33,552 bases of DNA, taken from contig JAJXZD010000207.1 of the NCBI GenBank assembly GCA_021780215.1, positions 1-33,552 on the forward strand. The letters are read 5' to 3'. This document shows positions 8,078-15,815 of the stretch, piece after piece; position 1 is the first letter of the stretch, and every line of letters begins with the position of its first letter. Position numbers and translations under genes: made by a program. This stretch comes from Acidobacteriota bacterium. Its GTDB lineage: Bacteria; Acidobacteriota; Terriglobia; Acidiferrales; UBA7541. Below the pieces are notes generated by a model, which saw nothing but the letters and a program-made list of their open reading frames with translations, did no database searches and was not told the origin of the DNA.

Positions 8078-8108
8078 AGTATAGCACCTTCGACAAAGCG
8101 AGCGTCAA
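8078..8108 (-). promoter_or_regulatory. Promoter candidate for the PIN-ispD-ispF-rlmB operon
   Basis: On the minus strand TTGACG (8103-8108) is followed 19 bases later by TGC-TATACT (hexamer 8078-8083), an extended -10 with 5 of 6 matches. The spacing is long, but the TGn motif may compensate. Transcription would start near 8071, giving a leader of about 135 bases before the PIN gene and a promoter separate from that of alr. No riboswitch is recognisable in the leader. Confidence 0.42.
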
Positions 8109-8131
8109 TGCCGCTAACGTGGCAGGAGCAA

Positions 8132-9292
8132 TCAGATGTAGTAGCGTGGGACGCGACGGCCAAGGGCGCAGAGCAGGTCCGAAGTGACAGTCCCAATTTC
8201 GTGAGCCACGTCGGAAACGCGAATTTCAGCCTCGCCATCCTTGCCATAGATCGTCACCACGTCGCCGAGCGTTATTCCCGGCAGGTCGGTGACATCGAGC
8301 GTGGTCAAATCCATCGAAATCGTGCCGACGATAGGCGCGCGGCGGCCACGAACCAGCATACCGCCGCGATTCGTGCGCTGCCGCAGAATGCCATCGGCAT
8401 AGCCCGCGTTGATCACCGCAATTCGCGACGGCCGCTGCGTGACGAACCTCGCCGAATATCCAACCGGCTGTCCCGCAGGCAACTCCCGGAGCGAGATGAT
8501 TCGCGCGCGCAGCGACAGGCATGGCTCGATGGGCAGCATTCGCCGCACCTCCCGCTCCTTCTGTGGCGGATCGAACGACTGATAATATCCATAAAGAATC
8601 GCGCCGGGGCGCACCATGTCGGCCCAGGTGCTTGGCCGCGCGCAGATCGCGCCGCTATTGGCCATGTGCACAATTCCCGGCGAGACGCCCAGTTCGCGCA
8701 GCCGCTCCAGGCATTGGCGAAACAGGGCCTCCTGATCGTCCGTCTGCCCCGCGCTGAAATCCTCGGCGGAGGCGAAGTGCGTGAACGTCCCTTCGAGCGC
8801 GAGGTGGCGGCAATCGGCCAATGCCGCCGCAAATGCCGGCAAATCAGACGGAGCAATGCCCAAGCGGTTCATCCCGGTATTGATCTTCAGATGAAATCGC
8901 AGCCGCGATTTCCCGCCCGCGGCCTTTGCGGCGCGCTCAAGATGGCGCACGTCGTCCAGGCGTGTCACTGCCGGCGTCAGCCGGTTTTGAATGAACCGCC
9001 GCTCCTCGCCCGGCCAGAATCCGGTCAGCACGAGAATCGGCTTGCGGATACCCGACTCGCGCAGCTCAATGCCCTCGTCGCCACAGGTCACTCCAAAGCG
9101 GTCTGCTCCTGCCTTCTCCAGCGCCTTGGTGACGGCCACGGCACCCATGCCATACGCATTCGACTTGACGACCGCCAGGATCTCCGGCCCGCGTCCGATA
9201 TGCCGCCGCGTGACGCGCAGATTGCCGGCAAGCGCCTTCAGCGATATCTCCGCCCAGAGCGGGCGTCCGCCGGAATGAATTGGTTTCGACAT
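8132..9292 (-). CDS. alr: Alanine racemase
   Basis: A PLP enzyme that interconverts L- and D-alanine and supplies D-alanine for peptidoglycan. The 386-aa protein has the PLP lysine K43 in AVVKSNAYGMGA, and the second catalytic base Y279 lies in PVGYSARF. Two further family segments are NTGMNRLG and GTISMDLTTLDV. ATG 9292 places the conserved WAEI strand at residue 13, as in characterised enzymes; no clear ribosome site precedes it. The 140 bases between alr and dnaB hold no gene. A weak TGG-CATTCT element lies ten bases before the ATG on the minus strand. Confidence 0.96.
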   Translation of the reverse strand: MSKPIHSGGRPLWAEISLKALAGNLRVTRRHIGRGPEILAVVKSNAYGMGAVAVTKALEKAGADRFGVTCGDEGIELRESGIRKPILVLTGFWPGEERRFIQNRLTPAVTRLDDVRHLERAAKAAGGKSRLRFHLKINTGMNRLGIAPSDLPAFAAALADCRHLALEGTFTHFASAEDFSAGQTDDQEALFRQCLERLRELGVSPGIVHMANSGAICARPSTWADMVRPGAILYGYYQSFDPPQKEREVRRMLPIEPCLSLRARIISLRELPAGQPVGYSARFVTQRPSRIAVINAGYADGILRQRTNRGGMLVRGRRAPIVGTISMDLTTLDVTDLPGITLGDVVTIYGKDGEAEIRVSDVAHEIGTVTSDLLCALGRRVPRYYI

Positions 9293-9432
9293 TAGCAGTT
9301 AGAATGCCAGAGTCTTACCTGGCGCGGCGACGAAAAACAGTCTGGATTGCCAAGCGCGCGGCGTTTGTGTAAACACGCCATCGCCACATGCCTATCCGTG
9401 GAAGAAAGGGCACGGTCACTGTGCGGGGCAGC

Positions 9433-10797
9433 TCACTCCTCGGGCCCGGAGCTCCAGCCGTCCGGCGCCGCCTCCTCGAAGCGGGTGTAGCGGCTCAAGA
9501 AGACGAAGTTCAATTTGCCGGTGGGCCCATTGCGTTGCTTGGCGATGATCAGCTCGGTCTTCGCCCGGTCTTCCTCCGGTGCATCAGCCTTGTAAAAGTT
9601 CGGGCGGTTGATGAAGAGCACCACGTCCGCATCCTGCTCAATGGCTCCCGATTCGCGCAGGTCGGCCAGCTGCGGGTCGCGATCCTCGCGGGCCGGCGCG
9701 CGCGTGAGCTGGCTCAGAACCAGCACGGGAACCTGCAACTCCTTGGCCATGCCCTTCAGAGCACGCGAAATGAAGGAGACCTCCTCCGTGCGGTTGCCAA
9801 AGCGGCCATGCGCGGCGATCAACTGAAGGTAATCCACAATGACCAGCGAAAGCCCCTTCTCCTTCTTCAGCCGCCGTGCCTTCGCGCTCATTTCGAGCAC
9901 CGTGCTCGATGCCGAATCGTCGATCCACAGAGGCGCGTCGCCGAGCGCGGTTAGGCTGTGCACGATCTTCTGCCAGTCGTCATGGCCCAATTGCCCCGTG
10001 CGAAAACGGTGCGAATCCACTTGCGCTTGCGAGCCGATCAGGCGCTGTAGCAGCGACTCTTTGGACATTTCCAGGCTGAAAACCGCCGCGGGCTGCTTGG
10101 CCCGGACCGCCACATTTTCAGCAATGTTGAGCGCCAGCGCCGTCTTCCCCATCGAGGGCCGCGCCGCCAGGATGATGAGCTCGGAAGGCTGCAAGCCGGA
10201 CGTTTGATTGTCGAGCTGCACATATCCCGTGCCAAGCCCCGTGACGCGGCGGCCCTCGGTGAAAATCCGCTCGAGGCGGGAAAAATTATCCTGAACCAGC
10301 TGCTTAATGCCCGTGAATCCGGCACGGATGCGCTGTTCAGCGAGCCGAAAAACCTGCGCCTCGGCATGGTCCAGAATTTCATCCACACCCTGGCTGGACT
10401 CGAACGCCCGCTCCTGTATCGCTGCGGTGGCGTGAATCAGGTCCCGCAGGATAGCCTTCTCCTTGATGATGCGCGCGTAGTGCTCGACGTTCATCCCGCC
10501 CGGAACGCCATCGGTGAGCTGCGAGATGTAGGCGTGCCCGCCCGCCGCTTCCAGTTTTCCCTGGCGATGCAGATGGTCCGCCAGAGTCACCATATCAATC
10601 GGCACGCGCTCTTCATCGAGGTGCAGCATGGCATCAAAGACGCTGCGATGCTCAGGCAGGAAGAAGTCCTCGGCTTGCAGTCCCTTCTCGACGGCGCTGA
10701 CGAGCGCCGCATTGTTCAGCAGGACAACGCCCAGCAGGGTCTTCTCCGCCACCAGATAATGCGGCAAGGGCCGTTCGAGGGATGCGTCGGGACTCAT
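9433..10797 (-). CDS. dnaB: Replicative DNA helicase DnaB
   Basis: The hexameric 5'-3' helicase that unwinds the replication fork, 454 aa. The N-terminal DnaB domain (about 12-115) leads into the RecA-like motor. Walker A is ARPSMGKT (212-219), Walker B ends at D322 in LSLVIVDYLQLI, and SLEMSKESLLQRL and AKQRNGPTG are canonical helicase motifs. No intein or insertion is present. The position behind rplI follows the widespread rpsF-rpsR-rplI-dnaB order, but here a 322-base gap separates rplI and dnaB, so dnaB may have its own promoter. The ATG at 10797 has no Shine-Dalgarno sequence. Confidence 0.98.
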   Translation of the reverse strand: MSPDASLERPLPHYLVAEKTLLGVVLLNNAALVSAVEKGLQAEDFFLPEHRSVFDAMLHLDEERVPIDMVTLADHLHRQGKLEAAGGHAYISQLTDGVPGGMNVEHYARIIKEKAILRDLIHATAAIQERAFESSQGVDEILDHAEAQVFRLAEQRIRAGFTGIKQLVQDNFSRLERIFTEGRRVTGLGTGYVQLDNQTSGLQPSELIILAARPSMGKTALALNIAENVAVRAKQPAAVFSLEMSKESLLQRLIGSQAQVDSHRFRTGQLGHDDWQKIVHSLTALGDAPLWIDDSASSTVLEMSAKARRLKKEKGLSLVIVDYLQLIAAHGRFGNRTEEVSFISRALKGMAKELQVPVLVLSQLTRAPAREDRDPQLADLRESGAIEQDADVVLFINRPNFYKADAPEEDRAKTELIIAKQRNGPTGKLNFVFLSRYTRFEEAAPDGWSSGPEE

Positions 10798-10808
10798 CTT
10801 ATTTTCGC

Positions 10809-10814
10809 CTTATA
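10809..10814 (-). promoter_or_regulatory. Putative -10 element of dnaB
   Basis: TATAAG (5 of 6) on the minus strand lies 11 bases before the dnaB ATG. Transcription from it would begin about four bases before the start codon. No convincing -35 is seen. Confidence 0.3.
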
Positions 10815-10929
10815 TTCGCTCTTTAGGAAACTTCGCGCAAGTGCTCTCTGCCGCGACGTCGCCTCGCAGAGACCGCCCGGGACGCGCGGCATTCTGAAGG
10901 CTCGCAGGGCTGCGGTCAAGCAGTCGGCC

Positions 10930-10946
10930 CCTGTGAATTTCACAGG
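10930..10946. repeat. 17-base palindrome CCTGTGAATTTCACAGG
   Basis: Two perfect 8-base arms flank a single central base. It lies about 115 bases upstream of the dnaB -10 element in the rplI-dnaB gap. The symmetry is that of a homodimeric regulator's operator. The 3-base gap between TGTGA and TCACA rules out a CRP-type site, which needs 6. Confidence 0.5.
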
Positions 10947-11091
10947 CCTAGGTTAACTGGGTTCCCGGCAGGCAAATGGGCCGCGCGACTTATACCGTTG
11001 CTGAAATTCTTTGCGATTTACAGGGTGAACGCGGGTGGACACATTCGTGCCCCGCTTCGGACTTTCCTGAAGGTCCCAATCACCATCTCTC

Positions 11092-11113
11092 GCCGGGCGC
11101 CACACTGCCCGGC
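11092..11113 (-). terminator. Stem-loop just after rplI, possible terminator
   Basis: Perfect 7-base G/C arms (GCCGGGC and GCCCGGC) flank an 8-base loop, starting six bases past the rplI stop codon. No T-run follows in the direction of transcription, so it may instead pause polymerase or protect the 3' end. Confidence 0.35.
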
Positions 11114-11119
11114 CCCGGC

Positions 11120-11566
11120 TTACTCTTCCTTCTTTACCACCAGCTTGACGCTGGCGCTGACTTCGCGGTGCGGCTTGACGGGGATCTCGTATTCGCCGAC
11201 GACCTTGATCGGGTCGGCGAGCGCAATCTTGCGCTTGTCGATGGTAAACCCCTGAGCAGCCAGCGCCTCGGAAATATCGGCGGGGGTCACCGAACCAAAG
11301 AGCTGGTCATTCTCGCCAGCGCGCCGGGTGAGCTCCAGCGTAACACCCGTCAGGAGTTCGGCCAGTTTCTGCGCGGATTCGCGCTCGCTGGCTTCCTTCT
11401 TGGCGAAGACGGCCCGCATCTTTTCCAGGCGCTTCAGATTCCCGGGGCTGGCCTCGAGAGCCAGCTTTCGCGGAAGCAAGAAATTCCGCGCATAACCTTC
11501 GGCGACCTCGACCACCTGGCCGCGCGTGCCGAGCTTTTCCACATCTTCCTGCAAGATAATCTGCAT
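11120..11566 (-). CDS. rplI: 50S ribosomal protein bL9
   Basis: A 148-aa 50S protein whose two globular domains are joined by a long helix. The N-terminal signature is complete: MQIILQEDVEKLGTRG, then VEGYARNFLLP-type residues in VAEGYARNFLLPRKLA. The C-terminal domain has the GxxVTPADI-type segment SVTPADISEAL. ATG 11566 has GGAAG five bases upstream; the open frame extends 32 codons further without homology. It is 104 bases behind rpsR and is the last gene of the S6-S18-L9 group. Confidence 0.97.
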   Translation of the reverse strand: MQIILQEDVEKLGTRGQVVEVAEGYARNFLLPRKLALEASPGNLKRLEKMRAVFAKKEASERESAQKLAELLTGVTLELTRRAGENDQLFGSVTPADISEALAAQGFTIDKRKIALADPIKVVGEYEIPVKPHREVSASVKLVVKKEE

Positions 11567-11670
11567 GTTCTTCCGCCTCGCCTTGTGTTGCGCCTCTTTT
11601 TCGTATCCGTCGCCCGGGGCAGAGGCACTGCTCCCGTGCGCCCGCGGCTGCGGAGCAGTCAATCCCGATC

Positions 11671-12039
11671 TTAGAGCTCCGCAGCGAACGGCAGCAGGGC
11701 GATATTCTGCGCCCGCTTGATCGCCACGGTCAGCCAGCGCTGGTGCCGCGCGCAGGTACCCGTCATGCGGCGCGGAAGAATCTTTCCGCGTTCCTGAAGG
11801 AAGGGCGCCAGGATTTCGGCCTTTTTGTAATCAATCAGGTCCGACTTATCCACGCAGAATCGGCATACCTTCTTCTTCCGCACAAAACTCCGCTTGCCGC
11901 GCTTGGCCGGACCGCCAGGACGCCCGCCTTGGGGACGCGGTCCTCCTGGGCCGGGCCGGCCGGCCGGTGCGGCCGGGGCCGCAGGTGCACTAGGCGGCGT
12001 GGAGGGCGCTTGCGCCCGGGATGCGTTTTCATCAGTCAT
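11671..12039 (-). CDS. rpsR: 30S ribosomal protein bS18 with a long N-terminal extension
   Basis: A 30S platform protein that pairs with S6. The core starts near residue 50 ([14 protein letters not shown]) and includes IDYKKAEIL and the C-terminal [17 protein letters not shown], both typical. The CxxC pair and the later Cys suggest the zinc-capable form. At 122 aa it is about 40 residues longer than the usual 75-90, because residues 1-48 are a Pro-, Ala- and Gly-rich extension. ATG 12039 is supported by GGGAGA about eight bases upstream, so the extension appears to be translated. rpsF ends 11 bases before this ATG. Confidence 0.97.
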   Translation of the reverse strand: MTDENASRAQAPSTPPSAPAAPAAPAGRPGPGGPRPQGGRPGGPAKRGKRSFVRKKKVCRFCVDKSDLIDYKKAEILAPFLQERGKILPRRMTGTCARHQRWLTVAIKRAQNIALLPFAAEL

Positions 12040-12050
12040 ACGTTTTCTCC

Positions 12051-12467
12051 CTATGAAAGTGCCGCGGAGGACTGTCCGCCGGCGCCTGTGGCCGCCGCGG
12101 AAGCAGCCTTGCGCGAACGGCGCGCCACGCGGCGTTCGCGGTGCCGCTTCAATTTCTCCTGCCGCTTCAGTTCCTCGTCCAGACGGACCGTCAAATACTT
12201 GATCACTGCATCGGAAACCTTCAGCCGGCGCTCAAGCTCCTTCACCACTTCGCCGTGGCTGGAGCGAACCACCATGTAGACGTAGTAGCCCTCCCGCAGG
12301 CGGTGCACAACGTAAGCCATCCGCTTGCGGCCCCACTTGTCCGTCTTCTCGATTTTCCCGCCCTTTTCCGTGGCTGCGTGTTCGAGCGTCGCAATCAGCT
12401 TGTCGATGTCCGGCTCCTGCGTATCCGGGCGGCAAATAAAAATCAAATCGTACTGGCGCTCTTCCAT
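12051..12467 (-). CDS. rpsF: 30S ribosomal protein bS6
   Basis: A 30S protein and binding partner of S18, 138 aa. The core at 1-97 shows [23 protein letters not shown] and [10 protein letters not shown], all characteristic of S6. A basic, Ala-rich tail of about 40 residues follows. ATG 12467 has an excellent AGAGGA site. It lies 40 bases behind pth and 11 bases ahead of rpsR. Confidence 0.97.
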   Translation of the reverse strand: MEERQYDLIFICRPDTQEPDIDKLIATLEHAATEKGGKIEKTDKWGRKRMAYVVHRLREGYYVYMVVRSSHGEVVKELERRLKVSDAVIKYLTVRLDEELKRQEKLKRHRERRVARRSRKAASAAATGAGGQSSAALS

Positions 12468-12507
12468 GGTTCCTCTCGATTCCCCGTCATCCGGAAAAAA
12501 CGATGTG

Positions 12508-13098
12508 CTACGGTGACTCTTCTCCCGCGGCCGCTGCCGTGCGATTGAACCGGGACATGGCTTTGGCTACGCCCTCAGTCAGGATCGCTTCGACGGCGGT
12601 GGCCGCCTCCTCCGCCATCTCCTCGGCAATCCGGCGCTCCTCGCGATCCATGGAGCAGAGCACATAATCCCGGAGGTCGCCCCACAGATGCTTGGGCTGC
12701 ACGCCGAGGCGGATGCGAATAAATTCATCCGTCCCGACTGCCCCGATCACCGACTTCAGCCCATTGTGGGTGCTGCCGCGCCCGCGTTCCCGGATGCGCA
12801 GCATCCCCCACGGCAAATCGGCTTCGTCCAGCAGTACGATCAAGTCGGCCGGCGTCAAATCGTGCCGCTCGAGCAGCATCCGCACGGCCACGCCGCTCAG
12901 GTTCATCATCGTCTGCGGCTTGGCCAGGATCACTTCTTGTCCGGCCACTTCACCGTACCCAACCTGGGCCTTCGCCTCCGGCCGCGTCACGCGAATGCCC
13001 GCGCGGGCGGCCAGCGCGTCCACCGCAAGGAAGCCCGCATTATGCGGCGTCCACTCGTACTCGGGGCCAACATTGCCAAGACCCGCGATCAATTTCAT
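12508..13098 (-). CDS. pth: Peptidyl-tRNA hydrolase
   Basis: Recycles tRNA from prematurely released peptidyl-tRNA. The 196-aa protein has GLGNVGPEYEWTPHNAGF with catalytic H19 (His20 in E. coli) and N9. The substrate-binding segments KPQTMMNLSG, the DLPWG region and THNGLKSVI follow. Two family positions differ from the commonest sequence: GLGNPG reads GLGNVG and TRHN reads TPHN. The catalytic His-Asn pair is intact. ATG 13098 is used; ten upstream in-frame codons are not conserved. It lies 63 bases behind rplY, in the usual prs-rplY-pth order. Confidence 0.96.
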   Translation of the reverse strand: MKLIAGLGNVGPEYEWTPHNAGFLAVDALAARAGIRVTRPEAKAQVGYGEVAGQEVILAKPQTMMNLSGVAVRMLLERHDLTPADLIVLLDEADLPWGMLRIRERGRGSTHNGLKSVIGAVGTDEFIRIRLGVQPKHLWGDLRDYVLCSMDREERRIAEEMAEEAATAVEAILTEGVAKAMSRFNRTAAAAGEESP

Positions 13099-13161
13099 AA
13101 GCAGGCGCCCGCCCGACGCATGGCCCACCTAGAGCGCAAATACGGCGCGCGCCGCCCAGGC

Positions 13162-13884
13162 TTACTTCTCCTTGGCCTTCTTCTCGGCCTTCTCGGCCTT
13201 GGGCGCTTCCGCAGCAGCTTCCGCCTCGCCCTCTTCTTCCTTCTTGCCCTTCTTGATGACTTCCGGCTCGGCCGGCGCCGCTCCGGCCGTCACGGCGGCT
13301 TCCGGCGCGGGCTCTTCTTCCTTCTTCAGCGTCACGACGTGCGCAAGCACCCGCTGCGGATCCGTGACCAGACGAATCTTCTGCGGGTCCAGCGGCAACT
13401 CGCCGGCCCGAAGCTGTTTGCCGATGACCATCTCGCTGACGTCCACGCGGAACTCCCCGGGAATGTCCGAGGGGAGGCATTCGATTTCCACTTCGCGCGT
13501 GACCATCTCAAAGACGCCGCCCTGCATCTTCACGCCCTGCGGTTCGCCAAACGTGTGAACGGGAACGCGCACCCGCATTCGCACATCCATCGCGATCCGC
13601 AGAAGATCCGCATGCAGCAGCGCCCCGCTTGCCGGATCCACCTGCCAGTCCTTGAGCATGGCCTTTTCTTCGCCACCACCCGCAAGCTGCACCGTAAAGA
13701 TGGTGTTGTGCCCCGATTCGGAGCGCAGAATGCGCGCCACCTGCTTGCCGTTCACCGCCAGCGCCACGGTGGTTCCTCCGGCACCGTACAGCACCGCCGG
13801 GACCATGCCGGTCTGGCGCGTGCGGCGGGCCGCATTCTTCCCGCGCTCCTCGCGAACTCTGCCTTCCACTGTGAATGTCTGCAT
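13162..13884 (-). CDS. rplY: 50S ribosomal protein bL25, long (Ctc/TL5) form
   Basis: A 5S-rRNA-binding 50S protein and general-stress-type Ctc homologue, 240 aa. The N-terminal L25 domain (1-90) has the GKNAARRTRQTGMVPAVLYG segment that contacts 5S rRNA. The C-terminal TL5 beta domain runs to about 185 and ends in AHVVTLKKEEEP. The last 50 residues are a Lys/Glu/Ala tail of alternating charge, likely disordered. ATG 13884 has AAAGGGA about seven bases ahead. prs ends 77 bases upstream; a short GAAG-loop hairpin (13950-13963) overlaps the end of prs. Confidence 0.96.
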   Translation of the reverse strand: MQTFTVEGRVREERGKNAARRTRQTGMVPAVLYGAGGTTVALAVNGKQVARILRSESGHNTIFTVQLAGGGEEKAMLKDWQVDPASGALLHADLLRIAMDVRMRVRVPVHTFGEPQGVKMQGGVFEMVTREVEIECLPSDIPGEFRVDVSEMVIGKQLRAGELPLDPQKIRLVTDPQRVLAHVVTLKKEEEPAPEAAVTAGAAPAEPEVIKKGKKEEEGEAEAAAEAPKAEKAEKKAKEK

Positions 13885-13961
13885 GTTCTTTCCCTTTTAC
13901 CCGGCTCTGCCCGGTGTTCCCCGTGGGTTTCCCCGGGCCGGGTTAATTCAGGCGCTTCCGC

Positions 13962-14906
13962 CTACATGAAGAGCTCGCTAATCGAGGTCTCCTCGTGAAT
14001 GGATTGAATGCCTCGCGCCAGCAGCGGGGCGACGCTCAGCACCTTGATTTTCGCCACCCGCCGCGCCGCTTCGTTGAGCGGCACCGAATCGGTGACTACC
14101 ACTTCCTCGATGCGCGAACTCAGGATCCTGTCGGCGGCCGGCCCGGAAAGCACGGCGTGCGTGCAGCCCGCGTAGACCTGCGTGGCTCCGTTCTCGATGA
14201 GCGCATCCACCGTCTTCACTAGCGTTCCGGCGGTGTCAATCATATCGTCAATGACCAGCGCCGGGCGGCCCGCAACGTCGCCAATCAGGTGCATGACCTC
14301 GCTGACGTTCACGTCAATCCGCCGCTTGTCCACGATGGCCAGCGGCGCATCAATTCTCTTGGCAAACAGCCGGGCGCGCTCGACGCCGCCCGCATCCGGA
14401 GAGACCACGGTGATCGAGCCCAGCTTCTTCTTCTGAAAATAGTCCACCAGCACGGGCGAGGCGTACAGGTGATCCACGGGAATATTGAAGTAACCTTGGA
14501 TCTGCGGCGCGTGCAGGTCAAGAGTGAGCACGCGACTCGATCCGGCGGTCTCGAGCAGATCGGCCACGACCTTTGCTGAAATGGGCACCCGGGGACGGTC
14601 CTTGCGATCCTGGCGCGCGTACGGGTAATACGGAATCACCGGCGTGATGCGCCAGGCCGAAGCGCGCTTGAACGCGTCAATCATCAGCAGCAACTGCATC
14701 AAGTGATGGTCCACCGGATGCGAGCAGGGCTGCACGACGAAGACGTCCGCACCGCGCACGTTCTCGAGAATTTGAAAGCGACTTTCGCCGTCGGAAAACT
14801 GGCCGTGCTCCGCTTTGCCCCGCGGAACGCCCAGATACGCGCAGATGGCATCCGCCAGCGCGACATTGGCGGTCCCGCAGAACACTTTGAACTTGCCGTC
14901 GCCCAA
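13962..14906 (-). CDS. prs: Ribose-phosphate pyrophosphokinase
   Basis: Makes PRPP from ribose 5-phosphate and ATP for nucleotide, His and Trp synthesis. The 314-aa protein carries the ATP site segment YYPYARQDRK, the catalytic flexible-loop region DKRR and the PRPP-binding loop VIDDMIDTAGTL. The length matches class I enzymes. The start is TTG at 14906, because GGGGAG lies five bases upstream and the conserved KVFCGTAN strand begins at residue 7; no closer ATG fits. The ispE stop is only nine bases upstream, which implies one transcript. Confidence 0.97.
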   Translation of the reverse strand: MGDGKFKVFCGTANVALADAICAYLGVPRGKAEHGQFSDGESRFQILENVRGADVFVVQPCSHPVDHHLMQLLLMIDAFKRASAWRITPVIPYYPYARQDRKDRPRVPISAKVVADLLETAGSSRVLTLDLHAPQIQGYFNIPVDHLYASPVLVDYFQKKKLGSITVVSPDAGGVERARLFAKRIDAPLAIVDKRRIDVNVSEVMHLIGDVAGRPALVIDDMIDTAGTLVKTVDALIENGATQVYAGCTHAVLSGPAADRILSSRIEEVVVTDSVPLNEAARRVAKIKVLSVAPLLARGIQSIHEETSISELFM

Positions 14907-14915
14907 AGCTCTCCC

Positions 14916-15806
14916 CTAACCTGCCGCACGCCAGCCCAATGCGCGGCCATACCTTTCCCTCGAAATGGTTTCCGTGACGAAAACCGAATCTTCCGAGAAG
15001 TCCCGAGCGGCTCGGCGCGCCTGCGCTGGGTTTTGGAATACTCCGAACACCGCCGACCCGCTACCCGCCAGCGCGGCTTCTGCGGCTCCTCGCCGAAGCA
15101 AAGCGTCTCGGATTTCTCCGAGCCGCGGATGACGGCGAAAGACGGGCCCCTCGAAGTCGTTCGAGACCGTCCCCCACCGGCTCCAGCACAGAGCACAGAA
15201 CTTCCAAATAGTAGGGGGTTTGTCGCGTTTTGTCAATTCATCCGAGACCCAGCGGTAGGCTTCCGGCGTGCTGACCCCCAGATCGCGCGGCGAGACCACT
15301 AGAATCGTCCGCCGCGGCGCATCCGGCAGCGGGTATATCTCGTCCCCTCGGCTGACCGCGAGCGCACGGCCTCCAAACAGAAAAAATGGGACGTCGGCGC
15401 CCAGCCCCGCCGCGATTTCAACCAGCCGCGCAAGCGGCAACTTCTTTCGCGTTAGACGCAGCATGCCGATCAGAGCGGCCGCCGCGTCACTCGATCCCCC
15501 GCCAAGCCCGCGCGCCACGGGAATGCGCTTCTCAAGCCGGCCGCGGACTCCTCCGGAATATCCGATCTCGCTGGCTATCGCGGCGATGGATCGAGAGACG
15601 AGATTGTCTGGCCCGGCCGGGAGAGCTGGATCGCTCACTTCGAGGCGAATGCCCTGCCGGGGCTCAAGCAAAAGCTCCAGTGTGTCATGCAGGGAGATCG
15701 CCTGAAAAATCGTGCGGAGTTCGTGATATCCGTCGGGCCGCCGCCCGATAATATCGAGGCATAGATTGATCTTTGCGAACGCCGGCAGGCGCAGGGATCT
15801 TCGCAT
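14916..15806 (-). CDS. ispE: 4-diphosphocytidyl-2-C-methyl-D-erythritol kinase
   Basis: A GHMP kinase that phosphorylates CDP-methylerythritol in the MEP pathway, 296 aa. AFAKINLCLDI with RPDGYHEL forms the substrate-side motif, and PVARGLGGGSSDAAA is the GHMP ATP loop. AGSGSAVFGVF near the C-terminus is motif 3. ATG 15806 is used. The TPR gene ends nine bases upstream and prs begins nine bases downstream, so it sits in the middle of an operon. Together with ispD and ispF the window encodes three consecutive MEP steps. Confidence 0.97.
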   Translation of the reverse strand: MRRSLRLPAFAKINLCLDIIGRRPDGYHELRTIFQAISLHDTLELLLEPRQGIRLEVSDPALPAGPDNLVSRSIAAIASEIGYSGGVRGRLEKRIPVARGLGGGSSDAAAALIGMLRLTRKKLPLARLVEIAAGLGADVPFFLFGGRALAVSRGDEIYPLPDAPRRTILVVSPRDLGVSTPEAYRWVSDELTKRDKPPTIWKFCALCWSRWGTVSNDFEGPVFRRHPRLGEIRDALLRRGAAEAALAGSGSAVFGVFQNPAQARRAARDFSEDSVFVTETISRERYGRALGWRAAG

Positions 15807-15815
15807 GCGGGGAGC

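Larger units (their letters stand above)
10798..11119. other. 322-base intergenic region between rplI and dnaB
   Basis: No gene is supported here. The stretch holds a G/C-rich hairpin just past the rplI stop, a 17-base palindrome near the middle and a TATAAG element just before dnaB. It is the largest intergenic gap in the window and interrupts an otherwise tight ribosomal cluster. The only frame of useful length is the tail of a frame antisense to rplI. Confidence 0.6.

Noticed and set aside
7973-9295. 440-residue plus-strand open frame across alr
   Set aside because: It mirrors alr codons in the opposite strand; alr has an intact PLP lysine and full length.
10930-10946. CRP/FNR-type binding site
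   Set aside because: TGTGA and TCACA are separated by 3 bases instead of 6, so CRP could not bind in the usual way.
12688-13998. 436-residue open frame on the plus strand across pth, rplY and prs
   Set aside because: It is antisense to three certain genes and its composition is that of GC-rich shadow frames (runs of Arg, His and Gly), with no recognisable domain.
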